The translations under genes were made by a program, and so were the position numbers. A DNA stretch of 64,000 nt from Haemonchus contortus (Eukaryota; Nematoda; Chromadorea; Rhabditida; Trichostrongylidae): NCBI GenBank assembly GCA_000469685.2, contig LS997565.1, positions 39,742,519 through 39,806,518 on the forward strand. The letters are read 5' to 3'. The notes below the pieces were generated by a model. It was not told where the DNA came from and searched no databases. It saw only the letters and a program-made list of their open reading frames with translations. This document shows, in pieces, positions 23,056 through 34,800 of this stretch; within the stretch, counting starts at the first letter, position 1, and each line of letters starts with the position of its first letter.

Positions 23056-23633
23056 CTAACAGATCTTCAGAACAATGCGCACTTCAGACCTAATGGCGCT
23101 TCTTCAAAATTTCGTCAAAACATAGTTTGAAACTATTCCGTTAACACGAATCTGACTGACCGGAATTTTGGAAAATCCTCCGAAACGGTTCCAAACCACC
23201 GGTGCTCCTTTTTCCAGCTGATGGACGAGTTGACATACGTCCAACGAACAGATTACTGCTGCCACATGCAACTAACATGCATAAAATAATGCATTGTGAA
23301 TGCATATACATTGCCCTAAAAAATTATGAAAGTACATTTTTATTGTACTATGTATTTTTGTAAGAACATTTAATCGAGAATCTTTTCAGCTCTGGATGCG
23401 TTAGAAGCCAACAAGCGGAGAAAGATCCATTTCAAAGATATATCGAAGGGATTTCGAATGCAATGTAAATTTTAGCAAGAAGAATCTGGGTAATAAAAAC
23501 TTCCATTACAGGTCCACTTGATCGTAATGGTGATATGGATGACAAAGAGCTCCCCGTAGCAGTTGCTCATCATCGATAGTGATCGGCAACACACCTTGCA
23601 TTCTTGGGGTTTCCTTTTACGCTGTGTAGCCCA

Positions 23634-23858
23634 GATTGCAACAATCTTTTATTAGCTCGAAGAGCGTGGACTACTAGCCCATCTCAGGGAATAAAACAAC
23701 ACCTTAGGGAACAATCTTGGAGGTTAGTCAACAACTTCCGAATTCCTAGTATGTAGTCCACACCCTTTGAGTTTTCTCTGTATATTGAAATAGTGCTTCC
23801 AGGCTCCAAGGAAGGTGAAGGCACCGAAACGTCAGCCTAACAAAAGATTGTTGCAATC
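23634..23858. repeat. ~225-bp unit bounded by 17-nt inverted repeats, with ribozyme-like fold at right end
   Basis: GATTGCAACAATCTTTT (23634-23650) is repeated inverted as AAAAGATTGTTGCAATC (23842-23858). Between them, against the right arm, is the fold listed at 23801-23838. No coding frame. It may be one terminal module of a Penelope-like or similar retroelement. Confidence 0.6.
23801..23838 (+). ncRNA. Hammerhead-like fold, degenerate core (copy 1)
   Basis: AGGCT pairs with AGCCT at the ends; GGTG-AAGG-CACC forms an internal stem; GAAACGTC follows that stem as in a type I hammerhead. The strand that should read CTGANGA reads CCAAGGA, so this copy is probably not catalytic. See the intact-looking copy at 56461-56500. 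Confidence 0.35.
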
Positions 23859-23859
23859 A

Positions 23860-26290
23860 CGGTTCCACAGCTTAAAAGAAAACTTCAAAATTGTAAGGAA
23901 GCATGTCGAGATCTATGGAGAGTCGCGCTTGGACAACTCATTACTGTTCCCTAAGTTGAGCTTCGTAAATGCCCATAAATCCTAATGTACGATTTTTTAG
24001 GATCGCGCTAATGTACTTTACAAACTTTGTGGTGTATTTGATCGCTCTTATAAGTGGCAGACGTAAGGGGAGTCACCGCTACCACCGTCGGAAATGGCTC
24101 TTTTTGCCGGTTGTTCGACAGAACAAGAAGGAAGCTGGGAATGCACGCGATAAGTATCCTTCTGAGAACATCGGTCATCTTATGAGAAACCTTTTGGGAA
24201 ACCTGACCACCCTTTTGAAGTGGCTGATTTTGATAGGTAGGGAGTGAAATAATGCCAGGGCCTGCTTGGCTCGTGTGCACCAATCTGCTGATCAAGCATT
24301 GAGAGTGCAGTTAAGGAGTGACACTTGACATCACACCACTTCTGCCAGGTATACTTCAAAAGAAATCTACTGGAAAGAAGGAGTGGCAACAGCACCTCAA
24401 AATGATGATTCTACTGACGATTAGGCCGCTGTAGCTGTAAGAACTCAACAAACATCAAGTGTCAACTAATCTTATCAGCAGAGCAGGAGCTTCTGAAGTT
24501 TGAGGCCTTGAGTTAGGCCAAAAGGAAATTTCAAATAAATATCAAAAGAAGGGAAAAATGATAGAGTTGACATTGAAAATCTGTTCATCAGGACAATAGG
24601 ACAGTATGTTACAGTATGACTGAGTTATAGGCATTTGACCATATCAGGAATTCAACTTCCTTATAATAAAATAGTATCGCCGCCCTGAAGACGTGATTGC
24701 AATTCTCCTAGTTTCATTCCAAACTTTTCGTATGACCCATTTCTAACAAATATTTGTGGAGTTGTTAAAAAGTCAGCCATTTTTATGAAGAGTAGTGAGC
24801 GGTGGCACATTCTGGAAAAAACAGCTCATCATCGTAAGGAAAACTACTAGCATCCTATCTTCTTTGAGAAACTCGTACATCTCAACAGTAACTCATCCCC
24901 ATCGTAAAATCAACCCTGTGTGAGAAGTTTCTACGTGAATACGGATGACAATCGAATTCTAGGTAGAGCAAAGAACCCCGTGCACATTTTTGAGTAACTT
25001 GGTAGGAGCGCCAAAAGCAAAATCAAGAGTTGTGTACATAACAGCTATGGTGACGTTTGTGAAGAGGAAAGCGCTTCATTAGAGGCACTTAGGCTAGAGG
25101 CACTGAAAGAATCAGGTGTAGACAGAGAATTAATAGAAGGCTTAGCTCTGTCTCTCTGATGAAAGCTTGATGGGTTTTGCTGATTACAGGAGGTCGAATT
25201 GAAGCTTAAGTGCAATGACGAGCAAGCAAGGAACAATCTGGCTTTCACATCGAAATATAAAATCGAGGACACGAGCATGGCCTAATCGAGACGCGTCGAA
25301 GAAAGAAGCGCTGTTCCTCCTGATCCCGACTTATCCAGGACCACCAACTGCACCTTCAGGCACACCTCTATATCTGGGTAATTGTACTGGGTCAGCAATA
25401 TAACTACTCAGGGTTTTCCAGAATATCACGTAACTAAATGCAGTCGGATTTGTTTCCTCGCTAACACCTGGTCTCCTTCCCGAATGGTCTTGTTGTAACC
25501 ACATCCAGCTTTCTACCCGATTTAGCCGAGGCGGACTGGAGGCAGGCAATGCTTCGAAGCAATGCAAAATAGTCATTGAACTAACGTAAGAAACAAAATT
25601 ACTGAGTTAACCGTGTCAGGTTGAATGTGGCGCATAAAAGCCTTTCAGATAGACAAAAACACAACTGTATCATCATTGCCCCTTCCCACTTTTATCAATA
25701 ACGTAGAATTATCCGTAACATCGTTCAATGGAGATTTCATGCATTCAAGGCTTTTTACTTAATTCATAGGATCATGAGGGGCATTTGATCATCATTACAA
25801 CCAGATATCCGGAAATAAAAAGTTCTGTAAAGCGCAAAAACGAAGTAATCAATTTTCACAGTCGTGAAAAAAAGTTTCAAAGCTAAATTCCAGAGCTCAC
25901 GTGTCGTAATCGCAGCGTAATCTGGGTTTTTGTCTCTCCCACCCTTTCGTCCTACCTCGATCTCTGTTTTCCTTCCAAGAGCTAATAGCTCGACTTTAGG
26001 TGTTAGAAGGCCAAATAGGACCAAAAGCCCAGTTCATGCAAAGACAAAAAATAGCTCCATCTTGCGTAGGATACAGCGAGCAAGAAGTTTAGCATAAGCC
26101 ATTCTTCCTGATGTGTTCCGTCCACCTTAGACTACAAATTCTCAAACTAGTATGCCCCCAGAAATGAAATTTGTTCAATTTCAGCACAGAATTGCTTCGA
26201 ACATTGAAAAAGCTATGAATAATGCTGGTGTAGTGAATGCATACACCAGCATTATCCACAGCTCCAAATGCATAAATGTGCACTTCTACA
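23860..26290. other. No supported gene
   Basis: A plus-strand frame at 23969-24247 (basic, with a C-terminal hydrophobic stretch) lies beside the inverted-repeat unit and could be a remnant of the same mobile element, but I see no motif to support it. Other frames here have no recognisable domain. A 14-bp-arm hairpin at 26219-26255 precedes the next SINE. Confidence 0.35.
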
Positions 26291-26295
26291 ATTAC

Positions 26296-26535
26296 ACGGT
26301 CATGGAATCGAATCCTGGAACGGTATCCGCCTGGGCCAACCGTGTCCTCCATGCCTCCAGAGTCCGCTAACTCGTACCATACTCATCCGGGAGAGTAAAA
26401 GCAGTGCGTTGTACATTGGTTAGCCGCAAATTATTGTAATACGTATAAGCCGAATGTGCGTTCAAAAATGCCACTACGAACTTGACTGAAAGTCGAGTTA
26501 AGGGCGCATCCCAAGAACGAATCGATTAACGCAAA
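26296..26535 (+). repeat. tRNA-derived SINE-like element (diverged)
   Basis: Plus orientation: GAATCCTGGAACGGTATCCG at the B-box position, CTCGTACCATACTCATCCGG, GAGAGTAAAAGCAGTGCGTTG, and the tail AAAGTCGAGTTAAGGGCGCATCCC with GATTAACGC. Confidence 0.65.
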
Positions 26536-27017
26536 GGGCTTCCAAAATATTGGTGAAAGTGCTGTTTTTGTGAGTTTGAGGGAGTACTTTTTCCATTAAA
26601 ATCTAGTTTGTTCTGCTAAGATGTTGAACGTATCGGCTCCCTTCTATGTTCCTTGACCTATGAATAAGAACTGGCCAGTCGAAAGCTGCAACAACAAAAA
26701 CTGAGCGAGGACGAAAAATACAAAATGCGATTTATACTGGTGGTCGGCCATGGAAATGTAACTCGAAAGAGTAGGAGTAGCTTGTAGGTATTTTTCGACT
26801 TTTCCTGAATGAGGTGACGATTTTCTGGAAGAGCAGACCTTCTCGTAGTTGATATATATATGTAGCTCACGGCATTTACAGCAGGTGGAATAGGCGTAGA
26901 GATCACTCATTCACCAGTTTTTCACCTGTCCCGGACCTGAGAGTAATAACATACATGTTGTAGTCACTGACGAGTCTCGAACAATTTCGCATCAAGTCCA
27001 AAGCCTTTTCACGTGAA

Positions 27018-27468
27018 TTAGACCTGTTCCCGGGGTACGCCCCCACACTCGACCTCCATTCAGAATCGTAGTGACGTTTTGAGTGCTTGTACGATGACTT
27101 GCCGATGTACAGCCGATGTACACGTCAGTACTTACATCTTCTCAGACCATTCTGGTACTGTATAAGCGGTCACGAAATAGTTGAAGGATCCGTTATTCTC
27201 AATGAGTAACGACCCGGGAGTCGATCCAATGACCATTCTTCTGATAGTGTGCGCCACTTGCTGCTACACGATCTCCACTCCACATTATTCTCAATGAGTA
27301 ACGACCCGGGAGTCGATCCAATGACCATTCTTCTGATAGTGTGCGCCACTTGCTGCTACACGATCTCCACTCCACATTATTCTCAATGAGTAACGACCCG
27401 GGAGTCGATCCAATGACCATTCTTCTGATAGTGTGCGCCACTTGCTGCTACACGATCTCCACTCCACA
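27018..27468 (-). repeat. SINE-like element with triplicated head
   Basis: The tail and body lie at 27018-27192 (GGTACGCCCCCACACTCGACCTCC is the reverse complement of the family tail). The tRNA-like head then occurs three times as an exact 92-bp tandem repeat at 27193-27468. Confidence 0.8.
27193..27468. repeat. Three tandem copies of a 92-bp unit
   Basis: Units start at 27193, 27285 and 27377 and are essentially identical. Each holds, on the minus strand, TGTAGCAGCAAGTGGCGCAC (A-box-like) and GGATCGACTCCCGGG (B-box-like), so each carries a potential internal pol III promoter. The near-identity indicates a recent amplification, or an assembly artefact. Confidence 0.9.
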
Positions 27469-28315
27469 ATCTAGCATGTCAATTCTGACTGGGTACAGCG
27501 TTTCCACCTACACAGATATTGCATATCAAGGACATGCTTTGCCTAGGAAATTTTCGTAATTTCCTAGTCGTACGAAGCTTATATGGCGCATTCTTGCCAG
27601 CCCACCCGGCGACTATTTTGGTCCAAATGAGGGTTTCCTTTGGCTCTTCGTAGTGTTATTGTTAGAGGTTCACTGACATCAAACACCGGAATGTACAGAA
27701 TGCCTCTGAGTAACAAGTTGAGTAGTGTTGACCTTTTTCGGACAACCTCGATAACTTCAGATTGGAACTTATAAATGGTACCGTATATCAAAATTGCCTA
27801 ATCAGCGAAACTATATTAGAAAAGCAGAAGGAGCCCTTGACCCTTGAAAATAGTGAAAAAACTCCTTCAAATTGCTTCCGAAATCTGCGATTCCGAGGAG
27901 GAGGGTGTATACTCTGACATTCGTAAAAATACTACGCTTTTGCAAAACTATTATATTCTTCAAAATAACAGAATAAGGAAGCCCAAAGCAATGTAACATA
28001 TGGAATACAGTAGTTCTTTCTTGCCTTTTTTCTGTAAACTTGTAACCGCGATCAAAGGTTATGTTTTCCTCTGAAATTTTCTCCGGTTTGCTTGGGATGC
28101 TTTGAGTCATACAATTAATTAGTGGCTATGGCAAAATATTTTAGCCTGCTGTTCTGGGTATATCCTTTTATCGCTTTGGAGATGCCCGTTGTGCACGGGA
28201 TTGTTTTTCTAAAAGTTCTTTTGATCTCTGGCACATCTTGCCATGACGTCATTTTCTCAAAAGCAATCACTCGTCTTCTACTGCACTTACTGTTGCCCCA
28301 TTTCATTAGGAGCAC

Positions 28316-28545
28316 GAGTAGTGTAGTGACGGGCGACGCACTAACACAGAGCGCATGGTTCGGGGATCGGACCAATTGAGAAAGTAAGTCTCCATCCGCT
28401 GGGATTTGTCATTCGGTACCAGAATCATTTGCGAGACAAAAGTGCTCAGTTCTACTTTAGCTGGTCGACACTATGATTCGAACGGAAGTCGAATGCGGGG
28501 CGCATCCCGCAGGTTGGATCGACCAAACCCGATCAAAGACAAATA
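28316..28545 (+). repeat. tRNA-derived SINE-like element
   Basis: Plus orientation: GTGTAGTGACGGGCGACGCAC head, GGTTCGGGGATCGGACC near the B-box, GGTACCAGAATCATTTGCGA, AAAAGTGCTCAG, and tail GAACGGAAGTCGAATGCGGGGCGCATCCC. Confidence 0.7.
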
Positions 28546-28892
28546 CTTTACCCTTAATTTGCCATGTCTTATAAAAAAACCTCGTCAACATTGTCTGAGA
28601 AGAAATTTTTCCCAGCATTTCCCTAAATTATAGATTTCCGCATTAACTGAATAAAGTGGAGATGCCAAAATCCGGATAATGGAAAACTGCAAAAATGAAG
28701 AAGTGATGCCTATGCCCACAAATGCCATCGAGGGAACAATGGAGCGATGGTTTCGGATAACAACTGACTTCGTCTCTTGTATGTGATAGATTACCATGAT
28801 GTCATTGCCGTCCATCTTGAACGGATTACGTACGAGAAGTGTTCTCTTTATAACCTTCTTCATAATCCAGTGAATACACCGACGTCATATGA

Positions 28893-28973
28893 TGGCGATT
28901 GGACACAAAAGATTAGAATAAACAATACAGGTCCACCACGTTGTTTATTCTCACCTTCTGTGTCCAGTCGCCA
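28893..28973. repeat. Inverted repeat, 32-nt arms
   Basis: Arms 28893-28924 and 28942-28973 match at 28 of 32 positions around a 17-nt loop (TGGCGATTGGACACA against TGTGTCCAGTCGCCA at the outer ends). Confidence 0.85.
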
Positions 28974-29234
28974 CCACAATGCGTCACTGAACGTTATGGA
29001 TTATGGGGAGGATAACGAATAACGGAACAATTCGGACGTGGTCCACTGAATCTTCATTGTGGAGGTTTTTCAGGTTAGTGATTTGAAAGCACCTGGTTTC
29101 TGATTGACTATCATAGCAAAGTAGCAAAACAGAAGGTGAAATCTAAAAATACAGTAATGAGTAACACGAAACTTCAAAAAACCTAATGTTTACAAGGAAA
29201 ATTTCATTTTCTTCAGTTCTTAAGATAACTATTA

Positions 29235-30474
29235 GGGTGTCCCAAAAGTTTTGAGAAAATTTTGGTCATGAATTTCGTAGCCATGTTGCGCAAGAAAGCG
29301 ACGAAGCAGAGCCACGGAGAAAAGTTCAGTAAAAGGTCACGCTTGGTAAATCATCACTACAAGAGAACTGTATTGCACTCCATCTTTGGAAGTGAGTTAT
29401 CATCATTTGATTTATGACTACCGGAGCCTTCTGCTTCACCATTACGAAACTGATCACTTCGACACTGAGGCTCGGAATGAGATATGGTGACTGATGGTGA
29501 CCGAATGGCAGCAGTGACCTTTTGTTGTCACCAACCATAAATGGCACGATCGCTTCCTTTCAGAAGAGATTTGCTTTGACGAAGTTTGTCTAGGCGAACG
29601 TCCACTGTCCTCAAATGCCGACTGTTCTGGCCACCCGTCAGAGCAATCCTCCTCAAAGTAACAGGATATGGAATAAACGTGCCTACTCCCTATTCCGACA
29701 TTCATGACGTTCGACGCAAAAGTCGCCAATAAAGCAGACTCTTTACAAGTATCGCCCGTTCCTTGGCTGAGCAGCAGTTCGAGTGCGAGTCAGTGTGTAT
29801 CAGAAGCTCCTCGACTGTAAGCAAACGACGACATCAACCGACTTTATTATTGCTCAGAATAAAAACTGGGTATCATATGAAAATCCATACAGGAAATCTC
29901 AATGCCTACCACTGGACGTAAGGCACGCTCGCTACAAAGCGAGAAGACACGCCATCAAGGAGCTCATTCTTCCTCTGCTCAACCGGATGTTTTACTACGA
30001 GATCCCACCAGAGTGTACTAGTAAAGGCAGAAGTATTCTATTACCGGCTAACTGAAATGGTGCTCCGAGCTCAGATTTTACACCGGTTACAAGGAAATTT
30101 TCGATTGTGATGAGTAATGCTCGACCACCCTGGGCGAGAAAGTCGATGGATGAGCTGGAAAGACCTGGCATTACCTGACTCCCCACGTATTCATCTGACC
30201 TCATCCCATGTGACTGTCATGCTTTCAGGAGCCCACATACCTGCTCTACAGGGAAAAATTCACCAATTGTCGAGAGGTCAAGTGGGTGGTAGATGAATGA
30301 ATTGTGTCATGCCTCTCTTCAAACTGGAGAAATGGCGTCAATGCCCTGTTCGGTTGATGGAGAGACATTGTGGCTGAGAAGGGCCACTACCCTGATCACT
30401 GATCTAAGTTTGCTGCTGTAGTTATTTTGTGTTGAAAAAAGCGGATGAATTTTCTCAAAACTTTTGGGACACCC
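29235..30474 (+). mobile_element. Decayed mariner-like transposon with near-perfect TIRs
   Basis: TIRs: GGGTGTCCCAAAAGTTTTGA at 29235 and its inverse ending at 30474 (27-bp match including the next base). About 1,240 bp, the usual mariner length. Plus-strand frames, broken by stops and frameshifts, read as mariner transposase (D,D34D class): NWVSYENPYRKSQ then MFYYEIPPE (~29850-30010), and SNARPPWARKSMDELERPGI then LPTYSSDLIPCDCHAFR (~30110-30225), corresponding to the NARPH and YSPDLxPxD catalytic blocks. The left flank has the expected TA, the right flank TG. The element cannot encode an active transposase. Mariners are known in hookworms (for example bandit of A. caninum); whether this copy belongs to that lineage was not tested. 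Confidence 0.85.
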
Positions 30475-30475
30475 T

Positions 30476-31871
30476 GATATATCCTTTTTGGATCTACAGG
30501 AAAGGCAACGGAGCTGTGGGATTGGCTGTCAAGGCTCCTACAACTGTTATGGCAGTTCTTGTTCCTTGCAAGACTGAATACTCCATCACTGAGGAAGTCA
30601 GAAATAGTCATTGTTAGTGTATAACAGGAGAGAGTTAAGAGCCGTCAAGAGAGCTGCTGCAAAAAGCCGTCATTACCGTTTAGCTCTTTCCACTACCAGT
30701 TCAAATGATTGCGTACCCTGCGAGGTACTTTGTGGATTCGTCTAATCCTTTCAAGGTCTTCTACAACATGCCAAAGCATTAAGCTACGACACAGCTCTTG
30801 TTCTAGAAAGACAGCATAGCACTTCTTCCGAAGTTTTATTGGGCGTAACATGCCAGTCTAACCTCAGGCTGATGGTGTGTTTTATTGAAAAAAGACTTTA
30901 ACAGTTTTTTTTGTGTGAATGCACTACCTTGTGAAGTAAAATATGCTTCAAAACTGGTTTCGGGAAGGCTGACCAAGCGGAAACCCTTTCAACAAGGTAG
31001 AAGCAAAGAGCCAGTCATCACTCCATCTCTTTCCACTACCATCTCAAAATTGTAAACCCTGTTCAATGGACTCACCTAGTCCAATTAGGGACTTCTACAG
31101 CATGTCGAGGAATTCGTTCACGATCCCGCGTTTAACCTTGAAAGCCAGCAGATTACTCCCGCTTTCATTTTTAGCTAACTTCCATTATGGTAATGTGCTA
31201 GTCTGACCTCTAGCTGATGTTGCACTTCATTGAATTATGAGGTTAACAGTTTCTCTTTGTGGATGCACTGTCTTGTGCCTAGAATCGTCTGAAGACTGTT
31301 TTCGTAACGGCTAAACAAGCAAAACTCCCCACTAAGCTAATCGTCTGACACCACTTCCTGATCAGCCCAGTTGAGCATGGACAAACCGTTTCATCTACTC
31401 GTAACTGCCTGTCATCGCCTTCCAACTATACAATATATTATACTTTCTACTTCTGAAGACCACCCTATGCGTTTAGAGCTATCGCTCGCGCCGTAAAGAG
31501 TCTCAAACAAACAAGTTACAGATTTCCGTACTTCGAAATTCGAGATAATTTTATTATTCTCATTGAGCAAATGCAGTACAACCACTTGAGAAAATCAAAG
31601 GCTTTCCAATATTCCATGTTCAACCCTTGACCATTAGAAATGGACGATATGAGATGATCAGCGGAGCAAAGCATAGGAATGTTATAACGGCACGAGGTCG
31701 AAAGTCAGGAATTAGTTCAGCAAATCACAGATTAAACTCGAAAAAGGAGCAAAATATGAGTTCAACAAAGACGATGGATCAGATTCTCAGAAAATTCGCA
31801 TAAAAAACCATTAAGCGATCTAGATTACGTGCGAACAACGAAAAATTGCAATCGTGATATGAATCAAGCCG
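30476..31871. other. Gene-free stretch with a diverged tandem duplication
   Basis: Two similar units, about 30664-30998 and 31011-31340, share CTCTTTCCACTACCA, CTTCTACA.CATG and GCCAGTCTAACCTC/GCTAGTCTGACCTC blocks. No coding evidence. A possible poly(A) signal for pole-2 (AATAAA on the minus strand) is at 31550-31555, 317 bp beyond its stop. Confidence 0.5.
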
Positions 31872-34800
31872 TCACCGATCCAATGGTAGGTCAATAGCGC
31901 TGTCCTCAATTTTGCGCTCGAAGGGTAGGTAAACGTGAAATCCAAAAGAGCCATTCGAGAATGAGCCAGGATTAGAGACGACGGTTTCTGTAAAGAAGAA
32001 ACGTAGAAAACTGGTACAGCATTCTCCACCAAGAATATTATTAGCTGGGTATTGCACTACGTAGTTTTTGAAAAGAGGAAAAACAAACTACATGGAATAC
32101 AGCAGTGTTATGACCAAGACGAGAACTCTCAAACATTAGAGACGTCTGTGATACATCACAAAAAAGGACGGCGATTTTTTTAGCAAAATGGGTCGAATGA
32201 AAGATTATGAACTCAGTGGTGCCCGGTGGATCGTAGAAACGGCGCTCTTCATATCAACCCTTCAAACCACTGTTTTAGATTGATTTTCGATTCCATTCAT
32301 CGAAATAAGGTTCCTAACCCAGGGTAGTTGTTTTTTTTTACATAAACACTCTACAATACCAACCTGCTTGCATCTCGGCAAATGATCGGAATTTGTCGGC
32401 AACAACAAGTAAGTCGGGCAACGGGTGTAAGCTCATCACATGATCGAACTCCCAGAGAACCGGTGAGACGTGTGCCGGTAGTGGTGATAGATGAACCTAC
32501 AGAATAAAAAACAATACAAGATAAACCAAAAAACTCACTCGAAAAGGAGATAAGTCTAGCAATAAGAAAAAAGATTCAATAAAGAAAGAAAGCTAACTGG
32601 TTCATTTAAGTACATGACACAAATCAGTACCTGACTCAAAATTGTTTTAGCAAAACTTTTCGGAATGTTTTCGGATGATACAGCATTCACGGCATGCCTA
32701 AAAAGAGAAATTGAGTCCCGGCATGACAGTCTTTCAGTAATTTAATGAGCATGTTTTCTTTTTGGAAGAAGGTGCCAAGATTAGTTAAAAAGACGAGCCT
32801 GCACATCCTTTCAATGAGGTCATTTCGAAAGACTACTATCTCCTGGCTAGCATACTGTATTCGGACAGGATTCGTTGCGAAGATACAGTTTGGAATTTGC
32901 TCGAAGTACTTGAAAAGCACACTCGGAAGGTGTGGACGGGGTAACATCTGAATCTTGTATTCATTACACAATACAAACTTGACCACACATCTGTCTCTCT
33001 TGCAAAACATACCATATTCAAACAAGGATCGTCCGGGCCAGGAACAAATACAAAATGGGTCGACGTGAAAGAAGATGCAAAATCATTCAACTGATTTGCC
33101 AGTCTAAACCAAGGTTAAGTTATTGATTACATTGTTGAACGTTAAACAAAAGTAAATCTAGCACCGATACCAAAACAAAAAAGATGCAAGTCGTCTTTCC
33201 ATTATGGACCCACTACAGTAAACCTTTCATCATGAGATGTGTAACAGCAGCTGTTCACATTCAAAAACCTTGACAGAAAACAAAAACGAGGAATTCCTTT
33301 TGCGACAAAAAAATGCCCGAAGTTCAAGAAGATTCTGAGACGACCATGCTTGCGGTAAAACAAACGAGCATCTCTTCCTATATAGACGTTGAAACAAGCG
33401 AGGTAGGCTTGCAACTATCAAAAAAAATAAGAAAACTGAATTACTCTTGAAATTTTACCTTCGAAAACCTGAATGAAGTAATTCCATGGTATCCCGCTGC
33501 CGCGATCGTGAACAGAAATTTCCACAAAAAATGAAAGCCAGAGGAGCATCAGCAGAAAACCCTGACAGCATATGATATACTGCTTGCATAACCTAAAAAA
33601 TTTACGAGAGCATAAACTAAGTTGCACCGCTGACGTCAAAGTAGCACCCATACTTTGGGATTATCCAGATGTACATCCGACAAAAACACAATTTGAGCAT
33701 TTGGATTGCTTCGTTCGGCTACACACAACTTAGGATTACAACGGAAGGCAATCTAAAAGCAGAGTTAAGAATGACGTGATACAAACGAATTGATGTTTCA
33801 AGACAATCCTTCAAACTTACAGGATCATCACCGCCGAACCAATTCGCATTACCGAATACAGCACGCGTCTCTTCTGCTGATTCCAGAGGTACAGATGCGA
33901 CTTCTCGAACAGTCAGCAACGATGAGTCGTACGTACCCTGCATAGCATACTAATTTTGACCAATCCGACTTAGAAGAGGAGCAGTTAACAAAATGACAAC
34001 ATTTCTCAATCTCTACGAAGGCATTGGTTTCAATAACCCCATTCAAATCGAATCTCAGGCAGGGTGACCTACCCGGTTTATCATAACATCTCCCTAATAG
34101 GAGTGACATGCTTGAAACCAAAAAGGGGACGAATATGAAATCTCGAATGAAGCAATGGGTTGCTAACTCATTTCAGAAGTTCTAGGCAGAACAAACACAG
34201 TAAGCCTATTTTGATATTAAAATCCCTCTAACTATCTACCTACGCCAATTACCAAAGAACAGCTGAAGGGTTTCGGATAGAATCTGAATAGAAATGATCT
34301 AGTTGTTTACGAAATGCAATTGAATTACATGTGAGGGAATAATAAGCAATAGTTAACGCGAAAATCAGGCTACCAATATAGTTTTGCAAAACAAAAAGCA
34401 CACCTGGAAAATTCCTATACTTCCTTCCGTGAAAATTCCCTGTTGAAAGCGAGTTTCTTCACTGAACTCTACTTGCATTGATCCTGTTAAGTCTTCTATA
34501 TGATAGCAGTGACTCTGAAAAAAAAAACTGCATATTTATGATGCCTTTTCTCACAATTCTCTGTTGAATATAAAAAAATCTGCGCGGAGCATTGCACGCG
34601 GAGAACAGCAGCAAGCCTTTAGTTATTTTCTCTCTACCTAGTTTCCTTCTGAGACTTGTGAATTCGGTACTGTGATTCCCAATCGGTCTCTTCATTCTAC
34701 CCTGCGACCTTGAAAATTTTTGAACGTTTTTTGGTCACTTTGCAAAGCAAAGACACAATGAAATTGTAGTCACACGTTATGGTTTTTTCTCCACTGCTCT

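Noticed and set aside
33202..33421. Two overlapping minus-strand frames between pole-2 exons 9 and 10.
   Set aside because: Exons 9 and 10 join in phase to give the family sequence; the frames are intronic.
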